A DNA stretch of 42,255 bases from Kamptonema sp. UHCC 0994 (GTDB lineage: Bacteria; Cyanobacteriota; Cyanobacteriia; Cyanobacteriales; Microcoleaceae): NCBI RefSeq assembly GCF_029167235.1, contig NZ_JARFTR010000066.1, positions 1 to 42,255 on the forward strand, in the 5' to 3' direction. Positions 1-7,097 of the stretch are shown one piece after another. The notes under the pieces were generated by a model that worked only from the letters and a program-made list of their open reading frames with translations, ran no database searches and was not told the origin of the DNA. Position 1 is the first letter of the stretch, and every line of letters begins with the position of its first letter. Both the position numbers and the translations under genes were made by a program.

Positions 1-56
1 ATTGCTAATTGCTAATTGCTAATTGCTAATTGCTAATTGCTAATTGCTAATTGCTC
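1..56. repeat. Heptanucleotide tandem repeat (ATTGCTA)n
   Basis: About seven perfect head-to-tail copies of the 7-mer ATTGCTA run from the window edge to about base 49, followed by a variant unit. The array may continue beyond the window. It belongs to the short tandemly repeated repetitive (STRR) class known from filamentous cyanobacteria. Short open frames across it are artefacts. Confidence 0.95.
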
Positions 57-63
57 ATTGGGG

Positions 64-205
64 AAAATCCTCCCCCGCTCCCCCGCTCCCCTGCTCCCCC
101 GCTCCCCTGCTCCCCTGCTCCCCCGCTCCCCTGCTCCCCTGCTCCCCCGCTCCCCTGCTCCCCCGCTCAAGAGCTCAAGAGCTCCCCTGCTCCCCTGCTC
201 CCTTA
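64..205. repeat. C-rich tandem array of CTCCCCTG/CTCCCCCG units
   Basis: A pyrimidine-rich array of imperfect 8-9 bp units (CTCCCCTG, CTCCCCCG) with one interruption by GAGCTCAA units. It directly follows the heptamer array and ends at the 3' end of the small membrane-protein gene on the minus strand. All frames give low-complexity Pro/Leu/Arg strings, so none is treated as coding. Confidence 0.9.
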
Positions 206-391
206 TCTCCTTTGAAGAGTGCTAATAATGCCAGTGCCAATAGAAAGTAAAAGCAGCAACCATAAAACACCACCAGGAATAAATGTTAGTATGCCAAAAC
301 CTCTAAGTAGCCAAATTATAAGGGTAATACTTAGGATAATTCCGAAAATACGGGCAAAGGATGGAGTACGAAGCTTACGAGAATTAGTCAT
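203..391 (-). CDS. Small hydrophobic membrane protein, unknown function
   Basis: A 62-residue protein starting MTNSRKLRTP at an ATG; the frame can extend four codons upstream to a TTG, but the ATG is the simpler start. A basic N-terminus is followed by two hydrophobic segments (about residues 15-30 and 36-55) separated by a short turn around LRGFG, ending in QRR. This fits a two-pass inner-membrane or thylakoid peptide with both ends in the cytoplasm. I recognise no named family. The gene abuts the C-rich array. It is called real because of its composition and ATG start; function unknown. Confidence 0.6.
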   Translation of the reverse strand: MTNSRKLRTPSFARIFGIILSITLIIWLLRGFGILTFIPGGVLWLLLLLSIGTGIISTLQRR

Positions 392-540
392 ATTTAATAT
401 CAAAAATTAGACCCTTCAGCAAAGATGTTTGCGATCGCCTAGCACCCATCCTTACTCTGATAATACACATTATGATATTTTTGTCAATCAATATCGCCTA
501 AATTATCAGATTTGTACCTTATGTAAACTTTTGTAAATAC

Positions 541-630
541 AGTGAGGGGTTTCACCCCCTGCCGTGCTAGATTAAATGAGTAGATGCACCCTGATGGCTT
601 TCCCGCTCCAACCGAGCGGGATTTTTGTTT
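541..630 (+). ncRNA. Candidate small RNA of about 90 nt ending in an intrinsic terminator
   Basis: A short hairpin (AGGGG 545-549 pairing with CCCCT 556-560) is followed by about 40 nt of mostly unstructured sequence and a strong terminator hairpin with a T-rich tail. No coding gene on the plus strand ends upstream, so the terminator has no obvious mRNA to serve. A small independent transcript is the simplest reading. It does not carry the conserved core I associate with Yfr1. Promoter elements upstream are weak to my eye, and the 5' end is a guess. Confidence 0.4.
602..630 (+). terminator. Rho-independent terminator
   Basis: Perfect 7-bp stem CCCGCTC (602-608) / GAGCGGG (614-620), 5-nt loop, followed by ATTTTTGTTT. 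It lies about 220 bp before the kinase start, with no upstream plus-strand gene. Confidence 0.8.
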
Positions 631-848
631 GCTCCTATAGCCACCGCCAAGGTGATGAGGACTTTCTTAATTGCTGAAACCATTACTAAACAACGATTGC
701 AGTTGACTTTTACCTTACTAGAGGCGGTTGCTATAACTCCAGCCTTCTACCTTCAGCCCTCTGCTATACCCCACCCTTGGCAAAAACCCCGCACTGCGAA
801 ATACTACAAAAGCGATAGCATAAGTTGGGAAATGGGTTTTTAAGAAAC

Positions 849-2537
849 ATGAACTTAACGCTAGGAACAGTCCTTCAAGACGGCAAATACAGGATAGACG
901 AAATTTTGGGCATAGGAAGGTTCGGGATTACCTACCGAGCCACTCACACCTATCTAGCTCAAACAGTCGTACTCAAAACCCTGAACGATAGCCTGCACCA
1001 ACACCCTGATTTTGCCAAATTTCAGGCTCAATTTGTTGGAGAAGCCAAGCTTCTTTCGTGGTGTCAGCATCCCAACATCGTCCGAATGCTGGACTTTTTT
1101 GAGGAAGCAGGGTTGTCTTTTATTGTCATGGACTATATTCCTGGTCAAACTCTAGCTCAATTGATAAAATCGGGTCAGCCCTTACCGGCAGCCGAAGCTC
1201 TGCACTACATTCGGCAAATTGCCTCCGCTCTGAGTACACTTCACAAAAGCGACTTAGTACATCGAGACATCAAACCAGAAAACATTATCCGGCGAGCGGG
1301 GACTCATTTAGTAATGCTGATTGATTTTGGCCTTACCCACGAGTTTACCTACGGTATGAGGCAAAACAACACCAGTTTGCGATCGCCTTACGCACCAATT
1401 GAGCAGTATCTCTCCCAGGAAGAGGGGGACACAGGAGAGACACTTTCGCTTCCCAATTCATCTCGCTCAGGTTTAGAGAAAACCAAAATTGCCAATAAGT
1501 TGACTCCCGCTACAGATATTTATGGTTTGGCTGCAACCTTTTACTACTTGCTGACGGGTGAACCGCCTGTGGCGGCTGTACTACGCGATCGCATTCCCCT
1601 GTTTTCCTTGCAGCAATTTCAATCGCAACCCTGTCCAGCCATTGAGCAAGCTATTCTGCGAGGCCTAGAAATAGACGCTCGCAATCGCCACCAGACAGTA
1701 GAAGATTGGCTGGCTTTTTTGGAAACTCAGCAGTTATTAGAAAGGAAGAAAAAGCAAGCAGAAAATGCCGAATTACCCATTTTTCCTTCCTCATCCTTTA
1801 TTTTGTTCCTGTTTGTCTTCACGGCTGGAGTGGCTGGTTGGATAGGTTTTGACTTAGCGCGGCGCTATAATGATATGACTGCTATGAACAAGAACTTTCC
1901 AGCGGATCGATCTTTCATGCCCTTAGAGAGTTCGCTACACCCAGAATTCCGCAGCCAAAATCCCTCTGTCCCTTTATTCGGTGAACCATCTATCCAGAGC
2001 AGCCCTACATTCCCTCTGCAATGGCATAAACCTCCTAAAGGCAGCTCTGAAAGTGTTACGGAGCAAAAAACTACCGCATCTGCATCTACCTCTGCGATCG
2101 AATCCTCTGCAATACCAACTCCAGAATCTTCTGAGCTTGAGCCTGAGCCTAAACTTGAGCGTGAGCCTGAACCCGAGCGCGCGGAGTTTTATACTCCTGA
2201 ACCTGAACCTGAGCAGGCGGAATCCTATACTCCTGAACCTCAACGGGAATATCCGCCAGAACCTCCCGCCCCTGCACCTACACCAGTTCCAGAAGTTGCA
2301 CCATTACCGCCAGAGCCGCCCCAGCCCTCTGCACCTCTACCCGCACCGGCACCCCCTGCTGCTGAGGCTCCCTTATTTCCTGAATCTCCCCTAGAGCCTG
2401 CATCAGCGCCCATTCCTCAGCCAAAGCCAGAACTTTTGCCGCCAATCTCGGAGGAGAATAGTGTAGACAGTTCGCGATCGCAGAACCCTCAAGATTTGGG
2501 GCCGACTGTTCCCTTCCCAGAACCTTCTTCAAACTAA
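849..2537 (+). CDS. Membrane-anchored Ser/Thr protein kinase with Pro-rich C-terminal tail
   Basis: 562 residues from the ATG at 849 (MNLTLGTVLQDGKYRI); the frame is open eight codons further upstream, but the alignment to Hanks-type kinases starts here. The kinase domain spans about residues 14-295: glycine loop GIGRFGITY at 21-29, ATP lysine K43 in VVLKTL, catalytic HRDIKPEN at 138-145 and DFG at 159-161. All key residues are present, so it should be active. A single membrane segment follows at about 314-336. The remaining ~225 residues are rich in Pro, Glu and Ala (EPEPE and APAPAP-type strings) and probably lie on the periplasmic side. No PASTA, TPR or WD repeats are seen. Substrate unknown. 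A terminator lies about 140 bp downstream; no operon partner is evident. Confidence 0.93.
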   Translation: MNLTLGTVLQDGKYRIDEILGIGRFGITYRATHTYLAQTVVLKTLNDSLHQHPDFAKFQAQFVGEAKLLSWCQHPNIVRMLDFFEEAGLSFIVMDYIPGQTLAQLIKSGQPLPAAEALHYIRQIASALSTLHKSDLVHRDIKPENIIRRAGTHLVMLIDFGLTHEFTYGMRQNNTSLRSPYAPIEQYLSQEEGDTGETLSLPNSSRSGLEKTKIANKLTPATDIYGLAATFYYLLTGEPPVAAVLRDRIPLFSLQQFQSQPCPAIEQAILRGLEIDARNRHQTVEDWLAFLETQQLLERKKKQAENAELPIFPSSSFILFLFVFTAGVAGWIGFDLARRYNDMTAMNKNFPADRSFMPLESSLHPEFRSQNPSVPLFGEPSIQSSPTFPLQWHKPPKGSSESVTEQKTTASASTSAIESSAIPTPESSELEPEPKLEREPEPERAEFYTPEPEPEQAESYTPEPQREYPPEPPAPAPTPVPEVAPLPPEPPQPSAPLPAPAPPAAEAPLFPESPLEPASAPIPQPKPELLPPISEENSVDSSRSQNPQDLGPTVPFPEPSSN

Positions 2538-2676
2538 CAGGACTTACACACACTAAGGCAATTGACTTTACAGCCCAATGTCCTAGTAGTAAACCATAAA
2601 TTTCTTGTACCACCACCTTTGGTCTTTGAGAACGAATATGAGTTTTCCGTGAACAAGATTAGCGATCGCATAAAAT

Positions 2677-2717
2677 AATGACCCGCAGAATTGGTGTGCC
2701 TGCTGGTCATTTTTTTA
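2677..2717 (+). terminator. Intrinsic terminator downstream of the kinase gene
   Basis: Stem AATGACC-c-GCAG pairing with CTGC-t-GGTCATT around a loop of about 13 nt, followed by TTTTTT. It lies about 140 bp after the kinase stop codon. Confidence 0.8.
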
Positions 2718-2769
2718 ATGATAAAGTTTCTACAATATTGATGATGTTAAGTAGCCCTACCTAATTATA

Positions 2770-2865
2770 GGAATTACACAAAACTATTTGTAACGCCGCT
2801 GTCCCGGCGGTAGAGATACTGCTGGGACAGTGGCGTGACGATATCGATCCGTAAGTCGTGTAAAT
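2770..2865. repeat. Palindromic repeat family 1, copy A (degenerate)
   Basis: Shares the left half of the family (TTACACAAAACTATTTGTAACGCC) and the right-end motif GTAAGTCGTGTAA. Its stem carries CTGTCCC against GGGACAG, different bases from the other copies but still paired. It lies between the kinase terminator and the Spy-like gene. Confidence 0.75.
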
Positions 2866-2880
2866 GTTGCCTTCTACTTA

Positions 2881-3372
2881 TCACCGCTGAGGTCTATTTC
2901 CGCCTCTATTCTGGTTTGTAACATTCGCCCGACGCTCTTGCATCAGTTGTGCCAATTGACGGCGCTGCTCTGGGGTTAAAACTTCCCGCATCGCCAGCAT
3001 AATATCAAATTGCAACTCTGCCATCCGCTGTCCATCAGCTAAAACTTGACGGTGTTTTTCGCGAATTTGACTCTCTGAAGTAGTGCCGCTCATCATATTC
3101 ATTAACTCTTGTCGAGATTTACGCATTGCTTCTCGGCGCTGGGCAATTTGGTCTTTATATTGATTGCGAATTGCCTGCATTTTCTGCTTTTGATCTGCGG
3201 TTAAATTCAGTTTCTCAAACAACTGACCGCCATCGCGCATAGGAGGCCCTGGCTCCTGTGGAGCTTGAGCAATTGTTTGAGGTAATTTAGGAACTGCGAT
3301 CGCGGCAGTGCTACCTAGAGAGAGCATTAAAAAAGCTAAAGCTGAAAAACGGCGCAATAACATGAATGTCAC
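2881..3372 (-). CDS. Spy/CpxP-like periplasmic protein (LTXXQ family)
   Basis: 163 residues with an N-terminal signal peptide (hydrophobic core about residues 9-25, AIA-V cleavage region). The mature part is helical and charged, with the two family motifs LNLTADQKQKM and VLTPEQRRQL about 70 residues apart. Spy and CpxP are small periplasmic chaperones or stress sensors that buffer envelope damage. An alternative start is M4. The gene lies 28 bp after the anti-sigma-like gene on the same strand, so it is probably the third gene of the sigma/anti-sigma unit and a likely output or feedback component. A second, divergent Spy-like gene occurs at 29.2 kb. Confidence 0.85.
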   Translation of the reverse strand: MTFMLLRRFSALAFLMLSLGSTAAIAVPKLPQTIAQAPQEPGPPMRDGGQLFEKLNLTADQKQKMQAIRNQYKDQIAQRREAMRKSRQELMNMMSGTTSESQIREKHRQVLADGQRMAELQFDIMLAMREVLTPEQRRQLAQLMQERRANVTNQNRGGNRPQR

Positions 3373-3400
3373 CTATTTGATATTGGTTAGTTGTGAGTTG

Positions 3401-3793
3401 TTAATTGTCAGTTGGAAATGTCATCGGTAGCAAATTAGAATCGCTCACGGCTCCATCCCAATTACTTACAAGAAATGCTTCTAGATGAGCTTCTTCAGTA
3501 GCGCTAAGTCTTGTAGGAGTTAGAGTATGATAGCCAGACCAAGCAACTAACAAACTAGCAGCAATAGCAGGGGGAAATACCCACAAGCGATTTTGGATTT
3601 TTGCTCTATGTTTAGCAAATAGCGATAAGAGGGGTAGATTTTGAATTTTATCTTTATCTCTGTTTGCTGTTGAGTTTTCCCCTTCTATAGCTACCATAAT
3701 TCTTTGCTCTAAATCTGGCATCTCTTCAGGAATAATTGGACGATATAGCTTCAAAAAACTGACTAATTTTTTGTCACTAATTGGTTCATTCAT
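3401..3793 (-). CDS. Single-pass membrane protein, putative anti-sigma factor
   Basis: 130 residues: a soluble N-terminal part (about 1-70), one membrane segment at about 72-92 (WVFPPAIAASLLVAW) and a short C-terminal part. The start ATG overlaps the stop of the upstream sigma factor in an ATGA, indicating translational coupling. Topology and position match cyanobacterial ECF anti-sigma proteins, but the HxxxCxxC zinc motif of ZAS-type anti-sigmas is absent, so the function is inferred mainly from context. The C-terminal tail (about residues 95-130) would lie in the periplasm, as does the Spy-like product encoded next. Confidence 0.7.
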   Translation of the reverse strand: MNEPISDKKLVSFLKLYRPIIPEEMPDLEQRIMVAIEGENSTANRDKDKIQNLPLLSLFAKHRAKIQNRLWVFPPAIAASLLVAWSGYHTLTPTRLSATEEAHLEAFLVSNWDGAVSDSNLLPMTFPTDN

Positions 3794-4512
3794 AACTGAA
3801 CTCCTTCTTGTTGTAAAAATTCACGCACGGTAGCTCTAGCACGAAATAGTCGAGATTTAACAGTTCCAACAGGCACTCCCAAAATTTGAGCAACATCTTT
3901 TTGCGGAAGGTCTTCTAAATCATGCAGCACTAAAACACTGCGGTGTTCAAAGCTTAGTTTTTCTAAGCCTCGCTTCACTAAATCTTGATAGTGAATCTGC
4001 ATTAAATCAAAGTCTAAGGAAATTTTTGAGTTGGCATCCACACTAAAATGTTCCTCTATTTTAAGTTTAGAATTAAACGAGCGCTGCTGGGCAAATGCTT
4101 GCCTTTGATCGGCAGCAACATTCCAGGTAATTCTATAGAGCCAAGTGGAAAAGTTGTCTCTCTGTTTGAGTTTGGGTAGTCCTTTCCAGACTCGTAAGAA
4201 TACCTCTTGCACTAAATCATCTAAGAAGAATTGACCGCAGAGTTGGTAAAGGGTTGACCTGACTTTGTTTTGATAGCGTCTGTACAGGTGGCGAAAGCAG
4301 GTGCGATCGCCTTCCAAGCACTGAGCGATTAGGTACGAGTCAGAGTAACCAGGTATGGCATCGGTTGGCACAGCTAACACCAGCAGAGTCTCCCTCTCCA
4401 GTTTGATATCTGACAGGTTTAGACACTGGATCTCGAAAAAAGGTTCAACCTCAGATTTAGTAGTAATGGTCAGAGTGGTAAGATACCTGTGTAACAGTGG
4501 CAATTGTGTCAT
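3790..4512 (-). CDS. ECF-type RNA polymerase sigma factor
   Basis: 240 residues as drawn. Region 2 is clear (about 57-130: YLIAQCLEGDRTCFRHLY, DDLVQEVFLRVWKGL, FSTWLYRITWNVAADQ) and region 4 follows (about 180-235: LSFEHRSVLVLHDLEDLPQK, then VPVGTVKSRLFRAR helix-turn-helix). No region 1 or 3, so it is an extracytoplasmic-function sigma factor. The first ~45 residues have no sigma-like features and overlap an apparent catalase remnant on the other strand. The true start could be one of the GTG codons near V43/V46, just before PTDAIPGYSDSYL. It is first in the three-gene unit with the anti-sigma-like and Spy-like genes and probably autoregulated, although I did not find a diagnostic promoter. 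Confidence 0.9.
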   Translation of the reverse strand: MTQLPLLHRYLTTLTITTKSEVEPFFEIQCLNLSDIKLERETLLVLAVPTDAIPGYSDSYLIAQCLEGDRTCFRHLYRRYQNKVRSTLYQLCGQFFLDDLVQEVFLRVWKGLPKLKQRDNFSTWLYRITWNVAADQRQAFAQQRSFNSKLKIEEHFSVDANSKISLDFDLMQIHYQDLVKRGLEKLSFEHRSVLVLHDLEDLPQKDVAQILGVPVGTVKSRLFRARATVREFLQQEGVQL

Positions 4513-4617
4513 TTTTTCCGGGCTGATGTGAATTATGGTCGCCGTGTGGCTGAAGGGTTAGGAATTGCGATCGATCCAGGGATGATTGCTAAGTTGGCTG
4601 CGCCTGTTGGGGTGTAG
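4495..4617 (+). pseudogene. C-terminal remnant resembling a catalase
   Basis: The plus-strand frame reads HFFRADVNYGRRVAEGLGI followed by about 17 residues and a TAG at 4615-4617. The pattern HFxxADxxYGxRVAEGLGI is what I know as the extreme C-terminus of monofunctional haem catalases. The frame is closed by a stop at 4492-4494, so only about 40 codons remain, and the 5' part overlaps the start of the sigma gene on the opposite strand. A terminator hairpin follows at 4657. This looks like the 3' stub of a catalase gene whose body was deleted. Identification is from memory of the motif only. Confidence 0.5.
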
Positions 4618-4656
4618 TTGGTGATGAAAAGTCTTTTTTGATTGCATTTTTTAACG

Positions 4657-4684
4657 GGTGCGGAATCCGCACCTCTTCTTTTCT
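4657..4684 (+). terminator. Intrinsic terminator, orphaned
   Basis: GGTGCGG / CCGCACC 7-bp stem with a 3-nt loop, then TCTTCTTTTCT. It sits 40 bp after the stop of the catalase-like remnant and probably was that gene's terminator. It also lies just past the 3' end of the GIY-YIG gene coming from the other side. Confidence 0.7.
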
Positions 4685-4692
4685 AAGAGAAA

Positions 4693-6291
4693 CTATTTTT
4701 CTATAGTTTCCCGTTTAAAACCTAATCTTATTCCTGGTAAACCAGAATTTTTTAATCGCTTACAAATCTCTTCTTTAGCCGATTCAAAGCTAGGAAAATC
4801 CGCGCTTATTCCAAAAGGAATCCAAGCACTATATCCAAGAGTCTCCAGTTTTATATTTACCTTTGCAGGAACTATATACTTACGAGCAGAAACATAAAAC
4901 TTTTCTATATACCCTATCCCATTACTTAACTGATTAGCCGCAGGGATAGCAAAATCTTTCAGATACTCCTCAACCAAGAGCCATCCTTTTTTCTCAACAC
5001 TAGCTAAAAGATAGACGGTATCAAGTTGAGAAGGTGCATAGTGTGTTTTGTTGTTGTTTAGTATTCCGTAGGCTAGATTATAATAAATAGGATACTTCTG
5101 GTTGTTAGCATCTGTTTCATACTTGCTAGGCATCTTCATGTCAACGCTAAAACATTTAATACATAGCCCCATTCTTTCTCCAGAATAACCAATGTCAATC
5201 ACCCCACCTCTATTGTATTTTTCAGGATCAATTTCTCGATTCATCAATAGTTCTTCAATTGTAGTAAAGTCTGAGCTAATCAGTTTTGATTTAATAGGTT
5301 GAGAGCGACTGCCTATTCCACGTATTCCTGTTTTATAGTCATCACTAATTTTGCACATCATTGCCTTAGCAGCTTTACTATCCACTGGTTCATTGAATAG
5401 TATTTTTATCAAGTCTAAAGTATAAGGTTTAAGTCTCTTGATATGCAAGAAATAGCGATCTTTTTCATCAGCTTGATTTTGAATTTTACCTAGTGATTCT
5501 GGAGTTAAAGCCCTAATATAATCTTGAGCTAAAGTAGTATCAGTATATTCTCTAATACCTTCTGTTTCTTCTTTTGAGTACCAACGATTCCAATAATTAA
5601 CTTCAACTACATATCCATTTACATAAAGTCGATACATCCAAGGATAGACAGGTGGAACCTCCCATTTACTAGCATAAGCCTTGCGACTGCTAAATGCCTT
5701 TTTGATTAGGGCTTCTTCCTCCTCAATAGAAGCAGGTTGGTATTTTTCTTTAAGAATATCTATATCTAGGCAAACATGAATAATACTTAATCCCAATATT
5801 TTCTTCTGTGCCAGCCAATCAATGGTAATTTGAGACTGAATTTCTTTTCTGGGTGGTTCTACTCCTAATAAAAAAGCAAAATCAGAGATTGCAGCTATGG
5901 TTTCCCTTAATAGAGTTTCAACTGGCCGCACTTTTTTTGTCTTTACTGGACTAGAGTTTAAGTGTGGATGATATTTTTCAATACGTTGCTTCTCTACGCT
6001 GTCTAGTTGAGATTCGCTAACTTGCTCATAGTAAATTGTGAAATGTTTCTTTTTTTGTGCTTCTAGTTGATAGATCCGATGATGAGATTTACCTTGCCAA
6101 CGTTTACAGATGTTTTTTGCTTTTCCTACATACCAAACATTGTTAGTTTCATCCAGAACGTAGTAGATACCTGAATATTCAGGTAGTAGCTGTTTCGCCT
6201 GTAAAGAAACCTTTGACAATTGTAAGATTACTGGATCGGCAATCACCTGATTTTCCTCCAATATTGTTTTATATTCAATAACTTCAGACAC
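4693..6291 (-). CDS. GIY-YIG nuclease-domain protein with long uncharacterised C-terminus
   Basis: 532 residues. A GIY-YIG fold is visible at about 39-113: GIY at 41-43, YVG at 54-56 (variant of YIG), R64 as the catalytic arginine candidate in NICKRW, E100 as the metal-binding glutamate and the closing PHLN at 109-112. All expected catalytic positions are filled. The other 420 residues match nothing I recognise; they contain an aromatic/charged stretch and a YNRGGVIDIGYSGERMGLC segment. Base composition looks more A+T-rich than the neighbours. No methyltransferase, integrase or UvrC-type partner is next to it. It could be a stand-alone nuclease or a degenerate homing/repair enzyme; function not assigned. 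Confidence 0.8.
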   Translation of the reverse strand: MSEVIEYKTILEENQVIADPVILQLSKVSLQAKQLLPEYSGIYYVLDETNNVWYVGKAKNICKRWQGKSHHRIYQLEAQKKKHFTIYYEQVSESQLDSVEKQRIEKYHPHLNSSPVKTKKVRPVETLLRETIAAISDFAFLLGVEPPRKEIQSQITIDWLAQKKILGLSIIHVCLDIDILKEKYQPASIEEEEALIKKAFSSRKAYASKWEVPPVYPWMYRLYVNGYVVEVNYWNRWYSKEETEGIREYTDTTLAQDYIRALTPESLGKIQNQADEKDRYFLHIKRLKPYTLDLIKILFNEPVDSKAAKAMMCKISDDYKTGIRGIGSRSQPIKSKLISSDFTTIEELLMNREIDPEKYNRGGVIDIGYSGERMGLCIKCFSVDMKMPSKYETDANNQKYPIYYNLAYGILNNNKTHYAPSQLDTVYLLASVEKKGWLLVEEYLKDFAIPAANQLSNGIGYIEKFYVSARKYIVPAKVNIKLETLGYSAWIPFGISADFPSFESAKEEICKRLKNSGLPGIRLGFKRETIEK

Positions 6292-6330
6292 TTTTCAATG
6301 GGCAACAGTAGAATGCGGGTTTTGGACTCC

Positions 6331-6369
6331 AAGATGGCTGCGTAGGCGTAGCCCACCGCAGGCATCGCT
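6331..6369. repeat. Dispersed repeat GCTGCGTAGGCGTAGCCC...GGCATCGC
   Basis: The string GCGTAGGCGTAGCCCACCGC, followed by AGGCATCGC, is a dispersed cyanobacterial repeat I recognise from several filamentous genomes. Internal short inverted repeats give hairpin potential. It lies in the 86 bp between the GIY-YIG gene and the DUF5615 gene. Confidence 0.65.
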
Positions 6370-6377
6370 AGTTCACT

Positions 6378-6710
6378 CTACGCCAACACTAGGATACTTT
6401 CGGTTTCACTATCTCCAAATTGGATAATAGTATCAAAATTATATCTCAAAATCTGAATAATCTTTGATGTAGGACTGTTACCAATCCGAAGATAGACAAA
6501 TTTGGGTGGATGACTATACAGTAAACTACGTTGATGAAAGTCAGAATCCTTGGAAGCAATCACAAAGTTATTGACTTTTGCATAGTCCCAAATAATCGCA
6601 TCATCAGTATTCGTAAGTGCCAAATTCTTGACATGATTGGAATTGGGATACAAATCAATAATCTTGGCAATAATCCGGTCTGAAAGGTTTTCGTCTAATA
6701 ATAGTTTCAC
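6378..6710 (-). CDS. DUF5615 (Mut7-C/PIN-like) protein, putative toxin of a TA-like pair
   Basis: 110 residues starting with a GTG whose last two bases overlap the upstream DUF433 stop (GTGA). The N-terminus MKLLLDENLS carries the first acidic residue of PIN-like nucleases (D6), and ASKDSDFHQRS carries the second acidic cluster. Together with the family's small size this places it in DUF5615, the Mut7-C-like PIN group. Such proteins usually pair with a DUF433 partner, as here, and are thought to act as an RNase toxin/antitoxin-like system, although direct evidence is limited. The overlap indicates translational coupling. Confidence 0.85.
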   Translation of the reverse strand: MKLLLDENLSDRIIAKIIDLYPNSNHVKNLALTNTDDAIIWDYAKVNNFVIASKDSDFHQRSLLYSHPPKFVYLRIGNSPTSKIIQILRYNFDTIIQFGDSETESILVLA

Positions 6711-6931
6711 AGGGATGCTACGAATAACTTTTTCTCACGGTCAGCAGCAAAAGCAAGACAGGCTTTGATATCTTCCGAATTAAGTTCAGAAAAGTCTTCC
6801 AGAATCTCTGCTTCTGTCATGCCACCTGCTAAATACTCTAAGATGTCGTAGACTGTAATTCTCATTCCCCGAATACAGGGTTTGCCACTGCGTTTTCCTG
6901 GCTCAATTGTAATGATGTTGTGGTAATCCAT
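6707..6931 (-). CDS. DUF433 protein, putative antitoxin
   Basis: 74 residues from the ATG at 6931 (MDYHNIITIEPGKRSGKPC). The family signature RSGKPCIRGMRITVYDILEYLAGGMTEAEI is intact in sequence order, including the PCIRG motif and a winged-helix-like C-terminus. The frame stays open for a further 54 codons upstream, but that part (MWYYKFSQFL...) is basic, unlike the family and absent from typical members, so I use the internal start. It immediately precedes and overlaps the DUF5615 gene, the usual order for this pair. DUF433 proteins are thought to bind DNA and neutralise the partner; this is inferred from family and context. Confidence 0.85.
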   Translation of the reverse strand: MDYHNIITIEPGKRSGKPCIRGMRITVYDILEYLAGGMTEAEILEDFSELNSEDIKACLAFAADREKKLFVASL

Positions 6932-7097
6932 AAGGTGATAATTAATGCAATTATACCGGCACGTCTTGTATTTAGCCTTGTGTGAGGGAAATCGCTCATA
7001 TTGAGCTATTGTAGCATCTCTCTTAGCCTGCTTACGCCGTGACCATCTCCTGCGTAAGTTCGGGAGAAACTGGCTAAATTTATAATACCACAATCTG

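Larger units (their letters stand above)
404..848. other. Intergenic region with HIP1 site, sRNA candidate and a repeat fragment
   Basis: 445 bp between the divergent small membrane protein and the kinase. It contains a HIP1 octamer near 434, an AT-rich stretch, a hairpin and terminator described separately (about 541-630), and at about 724-737 one copy of the dispersed GCGGTTGCTATA motif that recurs at 19.2 kb and 40.5 kb. A 72-codon open frame here overlaps the terminator and has no convincing protein character. Confidence 0.7.
2538..2880. other. Intergenic region: terminator plus dispersed repeats
   Basis: 343 bp between convergent genes. It starts with a CAGGACTTACACACACT motif resembling the end of the palindromic repeat family, then an unremarkable stretch, the kinase terminator (2677-2717) and a degenerate palindromic element (2770-2865). 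The 13-mer ACTTACACACACT recurs near 8934, upstream of the RTX-type gene. No gene is seen here. Confidence 0.7.

Noticed and set aside
37-250. Overlapping open frames giving Pro/Leu/Ser-rich peptides
   Set aside because: They are translations of the C-rich tandem array in several frames at once, with no start signal.
625-843. A 72-codon frame before the kinase gene
   Set aside because: It begins in the T tract of a terminator, contains a dispersed repeat motif and shows no protein-like pattern.
1974-2616. Antisense and shifted frames over the kinase tail
   Set aside because: Produced by the biased Glu/Pro codons of the real gene; all are low complexity.
6932-7093. 54-codon N-terminal extension of the DUF433 protein
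   Set aside because: Basic, aromatic-rich and absent from the family; the internal ATG gives a normal-length protein.
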